64,000 nucleotides of DNA, taken from Arthrobacter sp. MN05-02. GTDB taxonomy: Bacteria; Actinomycetota; Actinomycetes; Actinomycetales; Micrococcaceae. The stretch spans positions 2,666,001 to 2,730,000 of the forward strand of contig AP018697.1 of the NCBI GenBank assembly GCA_004001285.1, given 5' to 3'. The number at the start of each line of letters is the position of its first letter. The stretch's first letter is position 1. Below the pieces are notes generated by a model, which was not told where the DNA came from, made no database searches, and saw nothing but the letters and a program-made list of their open reading frames with translations. Shown in pieces: positions 55,384-63,715 of the stretch. The position numbers were made by a program, and so were the translations under genes.

Positions 55384-56174
55384 GCCTCGCCGGGCCTGTC
55401 TCCCGCCGAAGCCGGGCCCGGCGCCGCCACCTGGTAGATCAGTGCCCTGGCGACGTCGCGGACCCGCACATTGGTGTCGTTGGACATCTGCTTGAGGCGC
55501 AGGAAGGCCTCGTCGCTACCGCAGCGATGGTGCGCCATGAGGATCCCCTTCGCCTGGTCGATCACGCCCCGGGACGTCAGTGCCTCCTGCAGCTGCTCGA
55601 CCTCCCGGCGCGCTGAGTGGTAGAGGCTCGAGTGCGCCATGGCTGTCGCAGCATACTCCGCGAAGCGGCGGGAACTCTCGGCGGAGTCCCCCGACGGCGG
55701 CTCCTGCAGGTAGTCGAAAACCCTGACGAGATCGTCGCGGTAGTCGGTCACGTCCTCCACCTGCTGCAGGACGGCGACCACAGCGCCGTCGTCGAACACG
55801 GGGATGTTGACCGGGCTCCAGTAGCGCTCGAGGAACGCGCCGGGCCGCGTGGGGTCGGGGATGTCGTAGCGGTGGATGTGCATGCTGTCACGGTGCCCGG
55901 TGGAGATCACGCGTTCGAGTGACTGACGCATGGTGCGGGCAGGTGCTTCGTCGGTCTGCAGCGGATTCTCGGGAAAGACCTCGAACGCCTGCCGCCCGAT
56001 CAGCTCCTCACGCTGCATTCCCGTCGACTCGGTGAACGCCGCATTGACGTCGAGGATGACGAAATCCAGATCCATGAGCGAGAAACCGGAGGTCGATGCC
56101 TCGAAGGCGCCCGCCCTGAGGGAGTCGGCTGTGCCGGCTGATCGGTGCTCCGGAAGATAGCGTTGTTCGGTCAT
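55380..56174 (-). CDS. PAS-ANTAR RNA-binding antitermination regulator
   Basis: The 264-residue protein has a PAS domain (about residues 25-140, [20 protein letters not shown] to [12 protein letters not shown]) and a C-terminal ANTAR domain (about residues 190-250) with [19 protein letters not shown] and the helix [19 protein letters not shown] proteins bind paired hairpins in nascent mRNA and prevent termination. Target genes are not evident. ATG 56174. Upstream the minus strand has TAAAAT (56245-56250) in an AT-rich patch, a weak promoter candidate. Convergent with asd. Confidence 0.87.
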   Translation of the reverse strand: MTEQRYLPEHRSAGTADSLRAGAFEASTSGFSLMDLDFVILDVNAAFTESTGMQREELIGRQAFEVFPENPLQTDEAPARTMRQSLERVISTGHRDSMHIHRYDIPDPTRPGAFLERYWSPVNIPVFDDGAVVAVLQQVEDVTDYRDDLVRVFDYLQEPPSGDSAESSRRFAEYAATAMAHSSLYHSARREVEQLQEALTSRGVIDQAKGILMAHHRCGSDEAFLRLKQMSNDTNVRVRDVARALIYQVAAPGPASAGDRPGEA

Positions 56175-56335
56175 GCAGTTCCTTGCCGGTCAAGACACTC
56201 ACCGCGCGGAGCTGAGGAATCGCGTGCGGTCGTACGTAGACAATATTTTATCCAGTGCCGCCGACATCGCGAGGGCACGGTCCGTCCTCGCATCCCGGGC
56301 GGGAAAAGGTCGGAGGGCCGCGGCAGGATGGGCGC

Positions 56336-56764
56336 ATGGATTCCGTGAACGCAGACACCATCCTCCGGCGCTTCTTCGCCGCGAGCGGCCACACGCGCCA
56401 TCCGGAGAGCCTGCTGCGGTACGAGCGGGTCCAGTGTCACCTCCGGGACTACCTCGAGACGGTCGCGGCCACCCGGCTGGAGAGGGTCGATCAGGAACTG
56501 CTCGCCCTCGAGCGCCAGTTCGGGACCACCGAACCCTATGTGCGGGTCATGGGCGCCCGGCAGTTGCTGCATGCGCTGCCGGAGTTCCTGTCGCCTCCCC
56601 AACTCCTGCCGGACTTCCACGACCGCCTCGCGCAGATCAGCGTCGCTTCCCGTCTGGCGCAGTGGCTGTGCTCCCGGCGGCTCGTGGCGCGCGAGGACAG
56701 CCGGAAGGACCTCGTCCTGACCCGCGCCGCCGCCGAGCAGGCCCGCCGCTCCCCCGCGCTGTAG
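56336..56764 (+). CDS. Hypothetical protein
   Basis: The 142-residue soluble protein is rich in Arg, Leu and Glu and mostly helical (LLRYERVQCHLRDYLETV, VDQELLALERQFGT). No family was recognised. ATG 56336 is chosen because a longer frame from 56255 is Arg/Gly/Pro-rich and unlike a start. It stands alone between two minus-strand genes. Confidence 0.55.
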   Translation: MDSVNADTILRRFFAASGHTRHPESLLRYERVQCHLRDYLETVAATRLERVDQELLALERQFGTTEPYVRVMGARQLLHALPEFLSPPQLLPDFHDRLAQISVASRLAQWLCSRRLVAREDSRKDLVLTRAAAEQARRSPAL

Positions 56765-56800
56765 GCCGGCGGGAACGCACGCTGCAGGACGGGGAACCCG

Positions 56801-57892
56801 CTAGAGGGAGCAGTTGATGAGCAGCGGCTCGGGTTCCAGGCGGATACCGAAGGCCCGTTCGACGCCGTCGCGCACGAGGCGCGCTACCGCCAGGAGGTCC
56901 GATGCCGCGGCGCCGCCCCGGTTGGTGAGGGCCAGGGTGTGCTTGGTCGACAGGGACGCGCGTCCGCCCGCCGCGGCGCGGCCGTCGTCGTCGGCCAGGC
57001 CGAAGCCCTTGGCGAAGCCGGCATGCTCGATCAGCCAGGCCGCGCTGAGCTTGACCCGGCCCTCCTCGCCGGCGGGATACCGGGGAGCGTCCTGCGGCAG
57101 GCGGTCCGCGACGTCGGAGGGGACGATCGGGTTGGTGAAGAACGATCCGGTGCTCCACGTGTCCGGATCGGGGGCGTCGAGCACCATGCCCTTGCCGGAG
57201 CGGAGCCTGAGCACCTCGCGGCGGACGTCGTTGGCATAGGCGCGGGCGCCTATGTCGACGCCCAGCGCCCGGGCGAGCTCCGCGTAGCGGACCGGCCCGC
57301 TCATGCGCCCGAGCCCCAGCTGGAACTCGACGGTCAGCACCACATAGCGGGGTGACCCGTCGACGGTGCTGCGTTTGAGCAGGGAGTCCCGGTAGCCGAA
57401 CATCAGCTCGAAGTTGGTGAAACTCTTGATGCTGTCCGTCTCGCGGTCGTAGGTCCGTACCGTGGCGATGGTCTGCGACACGTCCGAGCCGTAGGCCCCG
57501 ACGTTCTGGACGGGGGTGGCTCCCGTCGAACCCGGGATGCCGGAGAGCGCCTCGAGGCCGGAGAAGGCGTGCATCACGGTGTACCGGACCAGTTCGTCCC
57601 AGTCCTGGCCGGCCTGGACCCGCACCATGACGCCGCCGCACGTGGCGTCGTCGTCGTTCACCGTGAAGCCCGTGGACGTGATGTGGACGACCGTACCGTC
57701 GAAGCCGTCGTCGCCGATGAGCAGGTTGGACCCGCCGCTGATGACGAGCAGCGGTTCACCCGCGGCATCGGCGGCGCGGACGGCCTCGACGATCTCCTGC
57801 TCGGTCGAGGCCTCCACGAGCTTACGGGCCGGGCCTCCGACGCGGGCGGTGGTGAGGTCGGCGAGACGCGTGCCCGTCAGTGGCGCCGTCAC
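56801..57892 (-). CDS. murB: UDP-N-acetylenolpyruvoylglucosamine reductase
   Basis: The 363-residue MurB has the FAD motif VISGGSNLLIGDDGFDGTV, SGIPGSTGATPVQNVGAYG, the catalytic Ser in TGSFFTNPIV, and the C-terminal Glu region EPEPLLINCSL. It reduces UDP-GlcNAc-enolpyruvate to UDP-MurNAc for peptidoglycan. The gene overlaps the hotdog gene upstream by 4 nt (ATGA). The trio of two dehydratase genes and murB is known in other actinobacteria, including mycobacteria. Confidence 0.94.
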   Translation of the reverse strand: MTAPLTGTRLADLTTARVGGPARKLVEASTEQEIVEAVRAADAAGEPLLVISGGSNLLIGDDGFDGTVVHITSTGFTVNDDDATCGGVMVRVQAGQDWDELVRYTVMHAFSGLEALSGIPGSTGATPVQNVGAYGSDVSQTIATVRTYDRETDSIKSFTNFELMFGYRDSLLKRSTVDGSPRYVVLTVEFQLGLGRMSGPVRYAELARALGVDIGARAYANDVRREVLRLRSGKGMVLDAPDPDTWSTGSFFTNPIVPSDVADRLPQDAPRYPAGEEGRVKLSAAWLIEHAGFAKGFGLADDDGRAAAGGRASLSTKHTLALTNRGGAAASDLLAVARLVRDGVERAFGIRLEPEPLLINCSL

Positions 57893-58329
57893 GGCAGCCT
57901 CACCACGGCCTGTGCCTTCACGAGGACCTTCTGCCCGCCGAACATCACCGTGAGGTCGACCCGTGCCGTCGACCGCTCGGCGTCGATCGCGCCCACGACG
58001 CCGGTCACCTCGACGACGGCCCCCGGCTCCCCCGGCTGCGCGGTCGTGTCCTCGACGACGACCGGCTTGGTGAAGCGCGTCTGGTAGTCGACGACGGCGG
58101 CCGGGTCCCCGACCCAGTCGGTCACGAGCTGCACCGCGGCGCCCATGGTGAACATGCCGTGGGCGATGACGCCGGGAAGCCCGACGCCCTCGGCGAAGGC
58201 CTGGTTCCAGTGGATGGGGTTGAGGTCGCCCGAGGCCCCGGCGTACCGCACGAGGTCCTGACGGGTGACGGCGATGGTGGCGGAGCCGATCTGCTGCCCG
58301 ACCTCGAGGGTGGAGAGGGATACCGTCAT
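57889..58329 (-). CDS. MaoC-type (R)-hydratase, HadB-like
   Basis: A 146-residue hotdog-fold protein with the catalytic Asp and His in ASGDLNPIHWNQAFAEGVG and the GVIAHGMFTMGAAVQ segment. In mycobacteria HadB is the catalytic subunit of the FAS-II 3-hydroxyacyl-ACP dehydratase. The HadA-like partner is 2 nt upstream. In a mycolate-free Micrococcaceae host the substrate is unknown. Confidence 0.84.
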   Translation of the reverse strand: MTVSLSTLEVGQQIGSATIAVTRQDLVRYAGASGDLNPIHWNQAFAEGVGLPGVIAHGMFTMGAAVQLVTDWVGDPAAVVDYQTRFTKPVVVEDTTAQPGEPGAVVEVTGVVGAIDAERSTARVDLTVMFGGQKVLVKAQAVVRLP

Positions 58330-58331
58330 GG

Positions 58332-58781
58332 CTACTGGTCCTCCCCGCGCACGAGGATGGAGGACGTCGTCGTCGCCGTCAAGTTTCCGTCCACGGTCGA
58401 GATCTCGGCGCGCGTCGTGATCATCGCTCCCCCGCCCATGGCCCGCACGGAGTCCACGTGCAGTGCGGCGACGAGCTGGTCCCCGGCGAGGATGGGGCGG
58501 TGGTGGACGAAGCGCTGGTCGGCGTGCACGACGCGCGTGAAGTCGATACCTGCGGAGGGATCGTTGATGAGCTGCGCGTCGGCACGCTGCGCCACGATGA
58601 TGGCGAAGGTCGGCGGCGCCACGAGGTCCGCGTGCCCGAGCGCCGCCGCGGCGTCGACGTCGTAGTGTGCCGGGTGCGTGGCCTTGACGGCCCGCGCGAA
58701 GTCGCGGATCGCCTCACGTCCCACGGAGTAGGTCTCTCCTGCGGGGTAGCTGCGCCCCTGCAGGTTCGGGTCGATGGTCAT
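58332..58781 (-). CDS. MaoC-type dehydratase stabilising subunit, HadA/HadC-like
   Basis: A 149-residue hotdog-fold protein (YSVGREAIRDFARAVKATHPAHY, then ADLVAPPTFAIIVAQ) that lacks the catalytic Asp/His pair of its partner; this matches HadA or HadC (UPF0336). It pairs with the HadB-like protein downstream and both precede murB. ATG 58781. Confidence 0.84.
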   Translation of the reverse strand: MTIDPNLQGRSYPAGETYSVGREAIRDFARAVKATHPAHYDVDAAAALGHADLVAPPTFAIIVAQRADAQLINDPSAGIDFTRVVHADQRFVHHRPILAGDQLVAALHVDSVRAMGGGAMITTRAEISTVDGNLTATTTSSILVRGEDQ

Positions 58782-58851
58782 GGATCCTCCGGTGGAAGCG
58801 GCGTGGGCAGTGGCGAAGCGAGCGGCGACGCACCGCGCGGGAGTGGAACGG

Positions 58852-59082
58852 TCAGCGCAGGTCCCTCATGCGGCGTCGGACGTCACGGGACCGCACCACC
58901 ATGCCGGCGAGGTGGCACACCATGCCGACCACGATGACCGGGATGCCCGTGAAGACGAGGGCGCTCTGGTCCGTCACGGCTCCGACGACCGCGACGAGGA
59001 TGCCGATCGCCGTGGTCACCAGCGCGGAGACCACCAGTTTGCGGTACAGGTCCGAGCCGGTCTCCCAGGGCGTGTTCAGCAT
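58852..59082 (-). CDS. Small two-helix membrane protein
   Basis: A 76-residue protein with two hydrophobic segments (about residues 17-38 and 43-63) and a strongly basic end VRSRDVRRRMRDLR. It follows the DUF2797-type gene on the same strand after 35 nt and precedes the hotdog genes by 70 nt. No family is recognised; the positive-inside tail predicts both termini in the cytosol. Confidence 0.65.
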   Translation of the reverse strand: MLNTPWETGSDLYRKLVVSALVTTAIGILVAVVGAVTDQSALVFTGIPVIVVGMVCHLAGMVVRSRDVRRRMRDLR

Positions 59083-59117
59083 GATCCGATTCTACTGCCG
59101 ACTCCACCGGCCGCTGC

Positions 59118-60093
59118 TCAGAACAGCGCTTCCTGGACAGCGGGCACCGGCGTGCTGAAGGCTCCGGACCTGATGCGCCGGCCCTTGAGCTGCGAGAGGT
59201 CCGCTACGAACAGCAGCTCGGTCCCGTCGATCGAGACCAGAGCCGACGGGCCGAGCACCTCTCCGACGCTGAAACCGTGCCGTCCGCTGCCCAGGAACGC
59301 CGGGTACGGCTGCAGCCCGCTCCGGCCGAGGACGGCCGACCACGCCGCCGGCGGCTCGAACTCCTCGTGCACCACCTCGAAGCCGTCCAGTCCCAGGCCG
59401 CTCTCGAGCAGTCCCCGCGCCGCCAGGGCGAGACCGTCGTTCACGTGCTCGAGCTGCGCCGGCGGCAGCGGTGCGCACAGCGACGCGGCCTTCGTGCCGG
59501 ACCGGACCGCCTGCTGCAGACCGATGCTACGGGTGACCTCGTCCTCGAGGATCCGGACGATCCGCCCGTCGGCGGCGTGGGCCACGAACTGCGCGACCAC
59601 CGCACCCTGCTCCACGAGTCGCGCCCGCTTCCTCGGGTGGGACGCCGTGCCGACCTTGCTCGAGCCGTCGGCGAAGGTCGCGACGTACAGCCAGTGGGGC
59701 TGGTCGAGGTAGCGCTTGAGCCCCGCCGGAGCGATACCGGAGCGGTGGATGTCGTGCATGAACCGGACATCGTCCTGCGCGAAGCACCGCGCGCACTGGT
59801 AGCCCCGCTCGGCGGGCGCCTGGTCCGCGCACCGCACCCAGGTCCGGTCCTCCCGCCCGTGGACCCGGTGGAACCCCAGGCAGTACCGCCCCCTCCACGG
59901 CGACCTCGTAGGCCAGCCTCGTGCCGGGCAGGAGCCGGACGTCCTGGCCGCCGTCGTCGGCGGACCCGCCATCGGCCCCGGCTCCCGGCTCCCCGGTAGA
60001 GATCGCCGTCGCCACCTCCGGCACGGTCCGGAGCGACAGGACCGGCCCCGAGGAACGCCAGTCCACGCCGCTGCAGAGGGAGACGGGATTCAT
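59118..60093 (-). CDS. DUF2797-type protein (one frameshift)
   Basis: After removing one base from the C5 run at 59889-59893 the gene encodes 324 residues (976 nt is 975 plus 1). The N-terminus is MNPVSLCSGVDWRSSGPVL; the Cys residues in RYCLGFHRV, VRCADQ and YQCARCF may bind a metal. The last two thirds (LYVATFADGSSKVGTAS, RKRARLVEQGA) match the DUF2797 family, whose function is not known to me. Its start is 43 nt before the ligase stop. Confidence 0.75.
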
Positions 60094-60136
60094 CCCTCCA
60101 GCCTAGACGCGGCCGCTCCGCCGGCGCCCGGGTGGG

Positions 60137-61187
60137 TCAGGCGAGCACTTCGCTGAGGTCGTAGGCAGCGGGGATGTCGAGCTGGTCGAAGGTGCAGGAG
60201 CGTGCCTCGCGGTCCGGCCGCCACCGTTGGAACTGCACGGTGTGCCGGAAGCGGTCGCCCTCCATCTGGTCGTACCGCACCTCGACCACGCGTCGGGGGT
60301 GCAACCGGATGTACGACACGTCCCTGGCCGAGGCGAAGCGGCTGCGCTCGGTCGCACCCCGCTCGATCCCTCCGGCGTCGTCGCGCATCACGTCGGGCTC
60401 GAGCTCCTCGACGAGTTCGAGCCGCCGTCTGTCCGGGAACGCCGAGATGCCGCCGACGTTGCGGAGCTCGCCGCCGTCGTCGTACAGCCCGAGCAGCAGG
60501 GGAACCGACGCCCTGGCCGGACTTGTGCACCCGATACCCGAGCACCACGACGTCCGCGCTGCGGTGATGCTTCACCTTCAGGAGCAGCCGCTTGTTCGGC
60601 CCGTAGGCCGCCGTGAGCGGCTTCGCCACGACGCCGTCGAGCCCGGCGCCCTCGAACTCGACGAGCCAGCGCCGCGCCAGATCGACATCGCGCGTGACCT
60701 GCGACAGGTGGACCGGCGCCGAGAAGGACCCGCCCACGCCCTCCAGGGTCTTCCGCCGCTCGCCGAAGGGGACATCCGTCAGGTCCTGGTCGTCGATCGC
60801 GAGGAGGTCGAAGGCCACGAAGGACGACGGCGTCTCACCTGCCAGCAGACGCACCCTGCTCTCCGCGGGATGGATGCGCTGGGACAGTGCCTCCCAGTCG
60901 AGCCGTTCAGCGCCCGGTCTCCCCCGCCGCACCACGATCTCGCCGTCGACGACACAGCGCTCGGGCAGGTTCTCGAGCAGGGCTTCGACGAGCTCCGGGA
61001 AGTACCGGGTGAGCAGCTTCGAGCCCCTGCTCCCGATCTCGCAGGTGCCGTCCTCGATCCTGACGATGGCACGGAAGCCGTCCCACTTCGGCTCGTACAG
61101 GAGCCCGCCCGGCACGCTGTCCTGATCGGGCACGGCGTCCACGGCTTTCGCGAGCATCGGCTGGATGGGGAACGGCAGGTCGGTCAT
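60137..61187 (-). CDS. ATP-dependent DNA ligase, LigC-like (one frameshift)
   Basis: The nucleotidyl-transferase domain has the catalytic Lys34 in LYEPKWDGFRAI, then GSRGSKLLTRYFPEL, VDGEIVV and DGVVAKPL with LLLKVKHHRSADVV. The OB-fold part (LLLGLYDDGGELRNVGG...RYDQMEGDRFRHTVQF) is in another frame because of an extra base in the C3 run at 60511-60513. The span, 1051 nt, is 1050 plus 1, or 349 residues. It resembles mycobacterial LigC, a backup repair ligase. The Ku and LigD partners are not in the window. Confidence 0.85.
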
Positions 61188-61261
61188 GCCCTGATCCTGT
61201 CGCATGGGACCCGCGCTTGGCTACGGGAGCGGGCGCGGGTCCTTCCGGGGGACGTGCGGGA

Positions 61262-61828
61262 TCAGGCGGTCTGTCCCTCGTGCGGGCCTTCCGCGATCTC
61301 CTCGAGGAGCTTGTCGTTGAAGGCGTCGAGGTCTCCGGGGTTGCGGCTCGTGACCAGCCCCTGGTCCACCACGACTTCCTCATCGGTCCAGTTGGCGCCG
61401 GCATTCTTCAGGTCGGTGGCGAGCGTGTGGTAGGACGTCACGTCACGACCGCTGACCACCCCGGCCTCGATCAGCAGCCATGGGCCGTGGCAGATGGACG
61501 CGACGGGCTTGTGCTGTTCGAAGAACGCCCGGGTGAAGGCCTGGGCGTCCTTGTCCACGCGCAGGAAGTCGGCATTGACCACGCCGCCCGGCAGCACCAG
61601 GGCGTCGTAGTCGTCCGCCTTCGCGTCGGACACCGCAAGGTCCACCTCGAACGTGTCGCCCTTGTCCATGCCGTCGAAGCCCTGCAGCGACCCGGTCTTG
61701 GGCGAGACCAGCGTGGGGACGCCGCCCGCTTCCTCGACCGCGTTCCACGGGCTCGTGAGTTCGATCTGCTCGACCCCGTCGGTGAGCAGGAATGCGACCT
61801 TCTTGCCTGAGATGTCGTGTTCGGACAT
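61262..61828 (-). CDS. DJ-1/PfpI family protein
   Basis: The 188-residue protein has the family fold with the nucleophile in SICHGPWLL, the conserved Glu in VEQIELTSP and the end YHTLATDLKNAGANWTDEEVVVDQG. PfpI-like proteins have protease, glyoxalase or deglycase activity; which applies is not known from sequence. ATG 61828 follows GGGAGAAC. A good promoter lies upstream (61871-61899). Confidence 0.9.
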   Translation of the reverse strand: MSEHDISGKKVAFLLTDGVEQIELTSPWNAVEEAGGVPTLVSPKTGSLQGFDGMDKGDTFEVDLAVSDAKADDYDALVLPGGVVNADFLRVDKDAQAFTRAFFEQHKPVASICHGPWLLIEAGVVSGRDVTSYHTLATDLKNAGANWTDEEVVVDQGLVTSRNPGDLDAFNDKLLEEIAEGPHEGQTA

Positions 61829-61870
61829 GCTGTTCTCCCTTGCGTAGAGCGTGGCTGTCGTACGGTGTCC

Positions 61871-61899
61871 AGCCTAGGAAGCACCCTAGTGATAAGCAA
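61871..61899 (-). promoter_or_regulatory. Candidate promoter of the DJ-1/PfpI gene
   Basis: TTGCTT (61894-61899) and TAGGCT (61871-61876) are exactly 17 nt apart on the minus strand, about 43 nt before the ATG. An AT-rich patch (AAAATTACTC) lies just upstream of the -35, possibly an UP-like element. Confidence 0.5.
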
Positions 61900-61927
61900 G
61901 CTGAGTAATTTTCGCGAACGGCCTCGG

Positions 61928-62512
61928 TCAGGACCGCCGGGGCCGGGCACGCACATGCATGCGCTCGCCCTGCTGCCCGAAGAGGCTGATGAATTCGACC
62001 GATCTCCCATCGGCGCTGGCGAACCAGTGCGGCGTGTGGGTGTCGAACTCGGCGGCCTCGCCCGGCCCGAGCACGAAGTCGTTGCTCCCCAGCACGAGCC
62101 GCAGCGATCCGTTGAGGATGTACAGCCACTCATAGCCCTCGTGCACCTGCAGCTCGGGCTCCGTACCGCGAGCGTTGCCCGCCAGCACCATCTTGTACGC
62201 CTGCACGCCACCCGGCCGCTTCGTCAGGGGGATGGCCGTGATGCCGTGGTGCTCGATCGGACGCAGGTGGATCCGGGGATCACCGGTCGGAGGGGCCCCG
62301 ACCAGGTCGTCGAGCGGGACCCCGTAGAGCTGCGCGATGGGCAGCAGGAGTTCCAGGTTGGGGCGCCGACGGCCCGACTCGAGCCGGGACAGGGTACTGA
62401 CGGACACGCCGGACGCCGCGGACACCTCGCCGAGGGTCAGATTGCGTTCGGCGCGCAGGGCCCGGAGCCGAGGTCCGACGGCGTCGAGCACCGAGGTCAG
62501 GTCTGCAGTCAT
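61928..62512 (-). CDS. XRE-family regulator with C-terminal cupin
   Basis: The 194-residue protein has an N-terminal HTH (LRALRAERNLTLGEVSAASG, VSTLSRLESGRR, about residues 12-62) and a C-terminal cupin barrel (EGYEWLYILNGSLRLVLG, about residues 105-185). Such HTH-cupin proteins often repress an adjacent oxidoreductase and sense a small ligand. ATG 62512. The gene is divergent from a TrxB-like flavoprotein; three TTGCC half-sites lie between them. Confidence 0.86.
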   Translation of the reverse strand: MTADLTSVLDAVGPRLRALRAERNLTLGEVSAASGVSVSTLSRLESGRRRPNLELLLPIAQLYGVPLDDLVGAPPTGDPRIHLRPIEHHGITAIPLTKRPGGVQAYKMVLAGNARGTEPELQVHEGYEWLYILNGSLRLVLGSNDFVLGPGEAAEFDTHTPHWFASADGRSVEFISLFGQQGERMHVRARPRRS

Positions 62513-62521
62513 GGGCCCATC

Positions 62522-62547
62522 TTGCCATACCGGCAAAGTAGTTTGCC
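62522..62547. promoter_or_regulatory. Three-half-site operator upstream of the XRE-cupin gene
   Basis: TTGCC (62522-62526), GGCAA (62532-62536) and TTTGCC (62542-62547) alternate in orientation with centres about 10.5 bp apart. The last two form a perfect inverted repeat GGCAAA-gtag-TTTGCC. They start 10 nt before the XRE start codon, a typical autorepression site. Confidence 0.6.
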
Positions 62548-62605
62548 TGACGGACGCCACCGTGCCGATGCTGGACGTATCAGCGCAACAGAAGGAGAAC
62601 TCGTC

Positions 62606-63715
62606 ATGACAGCCACCACCCGGCCCCTGCAGGACAGGTACGACGTCGTCGTCGTCGGAGGCGGAGCCGCGGGACTCAGCGCCGCCGTCACCCTGGGCCG
62701 AGCACTCCGCTCCGTCCTCGTGATCGACGCCGGCCGCCCCCGCAACGCACCCGCCCAGGGCGTCCACGGATTCCTGACGCGCGAAGGCATGCATCCGCTC
62801 GCGCTGCTCGATGCCGGCCGCGCCGAGGCGGAGTCCTACGGGTCCACCGTCCTGGCGGCCGAGGCCGTGCAGGTGCGCCGCGAGACCGAAGGGTTCGCCG
62901 TGGAGCTGTCCGACGGCCGCGTGGTCCGAGGCCGCCGCCTGCTCCTGGCCACCGGGCTCACCGACGGCCTGCCCGACATCCCCGGGCTCCTCGACCAGTG
63001 GGGTGCGGGCGTGGTCCACTGCCCGTACTGCCACGGCTACGAGATCCGCGGCCGGCGCATCGGCGTCCTGGGCACCGGGCCCCTCTCCGTCCACCAGACC
63101 CTTCTCTTCCGGCAGTGGTCGGACGACATCACGCTCTTCCTCAACGACACGGTGAAGCCGACGGACGAGGACTGGGACCGTCTGGCGGCGCGCTCCATCC
63201 GCGTGGTCGACGGCGCCGTCGCATCGATCGACGCGTCCGGCGGTGTGCTGTCAGGAGTGACCACGCACAGCGGCACGGCTTTCGAGCTGGACGCCCTCGC
63301 CGTCGGTACACGGATGGAGGCCAACGGCGGACTGCTCGCACCGCTCGGACTTCCGGAGCAGCAGCATCCGACGGGAATGGGCCGGTTCGTCGAACCCGGG
63401 CCCATGGGCACGACGGCCGTTCCCGGCGTCTATGTCGCCGGGAACGTCTCCAACCTCGCCGCGCAGGTCGTCGTTGCGGCGGCCGAAGGCACTCTGGCGG
63501 GTGCTGCGATCAACGCGAGCCTCGTCGAGGAGGAGACGGCCTGGGCCGTGGCGGGCCACCGCGGACCCTTCTCCGCATCGTCGGAGAACGAGGTCTCGGC
63601 GCGCGTCCTCGGCACGCGCCGGCACGGGCTCGATGATGGGGTCCCGGGTGCTCCAGCACCCGCCGGGTCGATGGCTCGCGACGGGGCCGGAGAAGGGGTA
63701 CGCCGTGCAGGTTGA
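62606..63715 (+). CDS. NAD(P)/FAD-dependent oxidoreductase, TrxB-like
   Basis: The 369-residue protein has the FAD loop VVVGGGAAGLSAAVTLGRAL and GLLAPLGLPE..., the redox-like CPYCHGYE motif at the usual TrxR site (CxxC), GVLGTGPLSV for NAD(P)H and VPGVYVAGNVSNLAAQ near the end. It belongs to TrxB-like enzymes of unknown acceptor that often accompany regulators. SD GAAGGAG precedes ATG 62606. The last 45 residues are low-complexity. The methyltransferase gene overlaps its 3' end by 11 nt. Confidence 0.86.
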   Translation: MTATTRPLQDRYDVVVVGGGAAGLSAAVTLGRALRSVLVIDAGRPRNAPAQGVHGFLTREGMHPLALLDAGRAEAESYGSTVLAAEAVQVRRETEGFAVELSDGRVVRGRRLLLATGLTDGLPDIPGLLDQWGAGVVHCPYCHGYEIRGRRIGVLGTGPLSVHQTLLFRQWSDDITLFLNDTVKPTDEDWDRLAARSIRVVDGAVASIDASGGVLSGVTTHSGTAFELDALAVGTRMEANGGLLAPLGLPEQQHPTGMGRFVEPGPMGTTAVPGVYVAGNVSNLAAQVVVAAAEGTLAGAAINASLVEEETAWAVAGHRGPFSASSENEVSARVLGTRRHGLDDGVPGAPAPAGSMARDGAGEGVRRAG

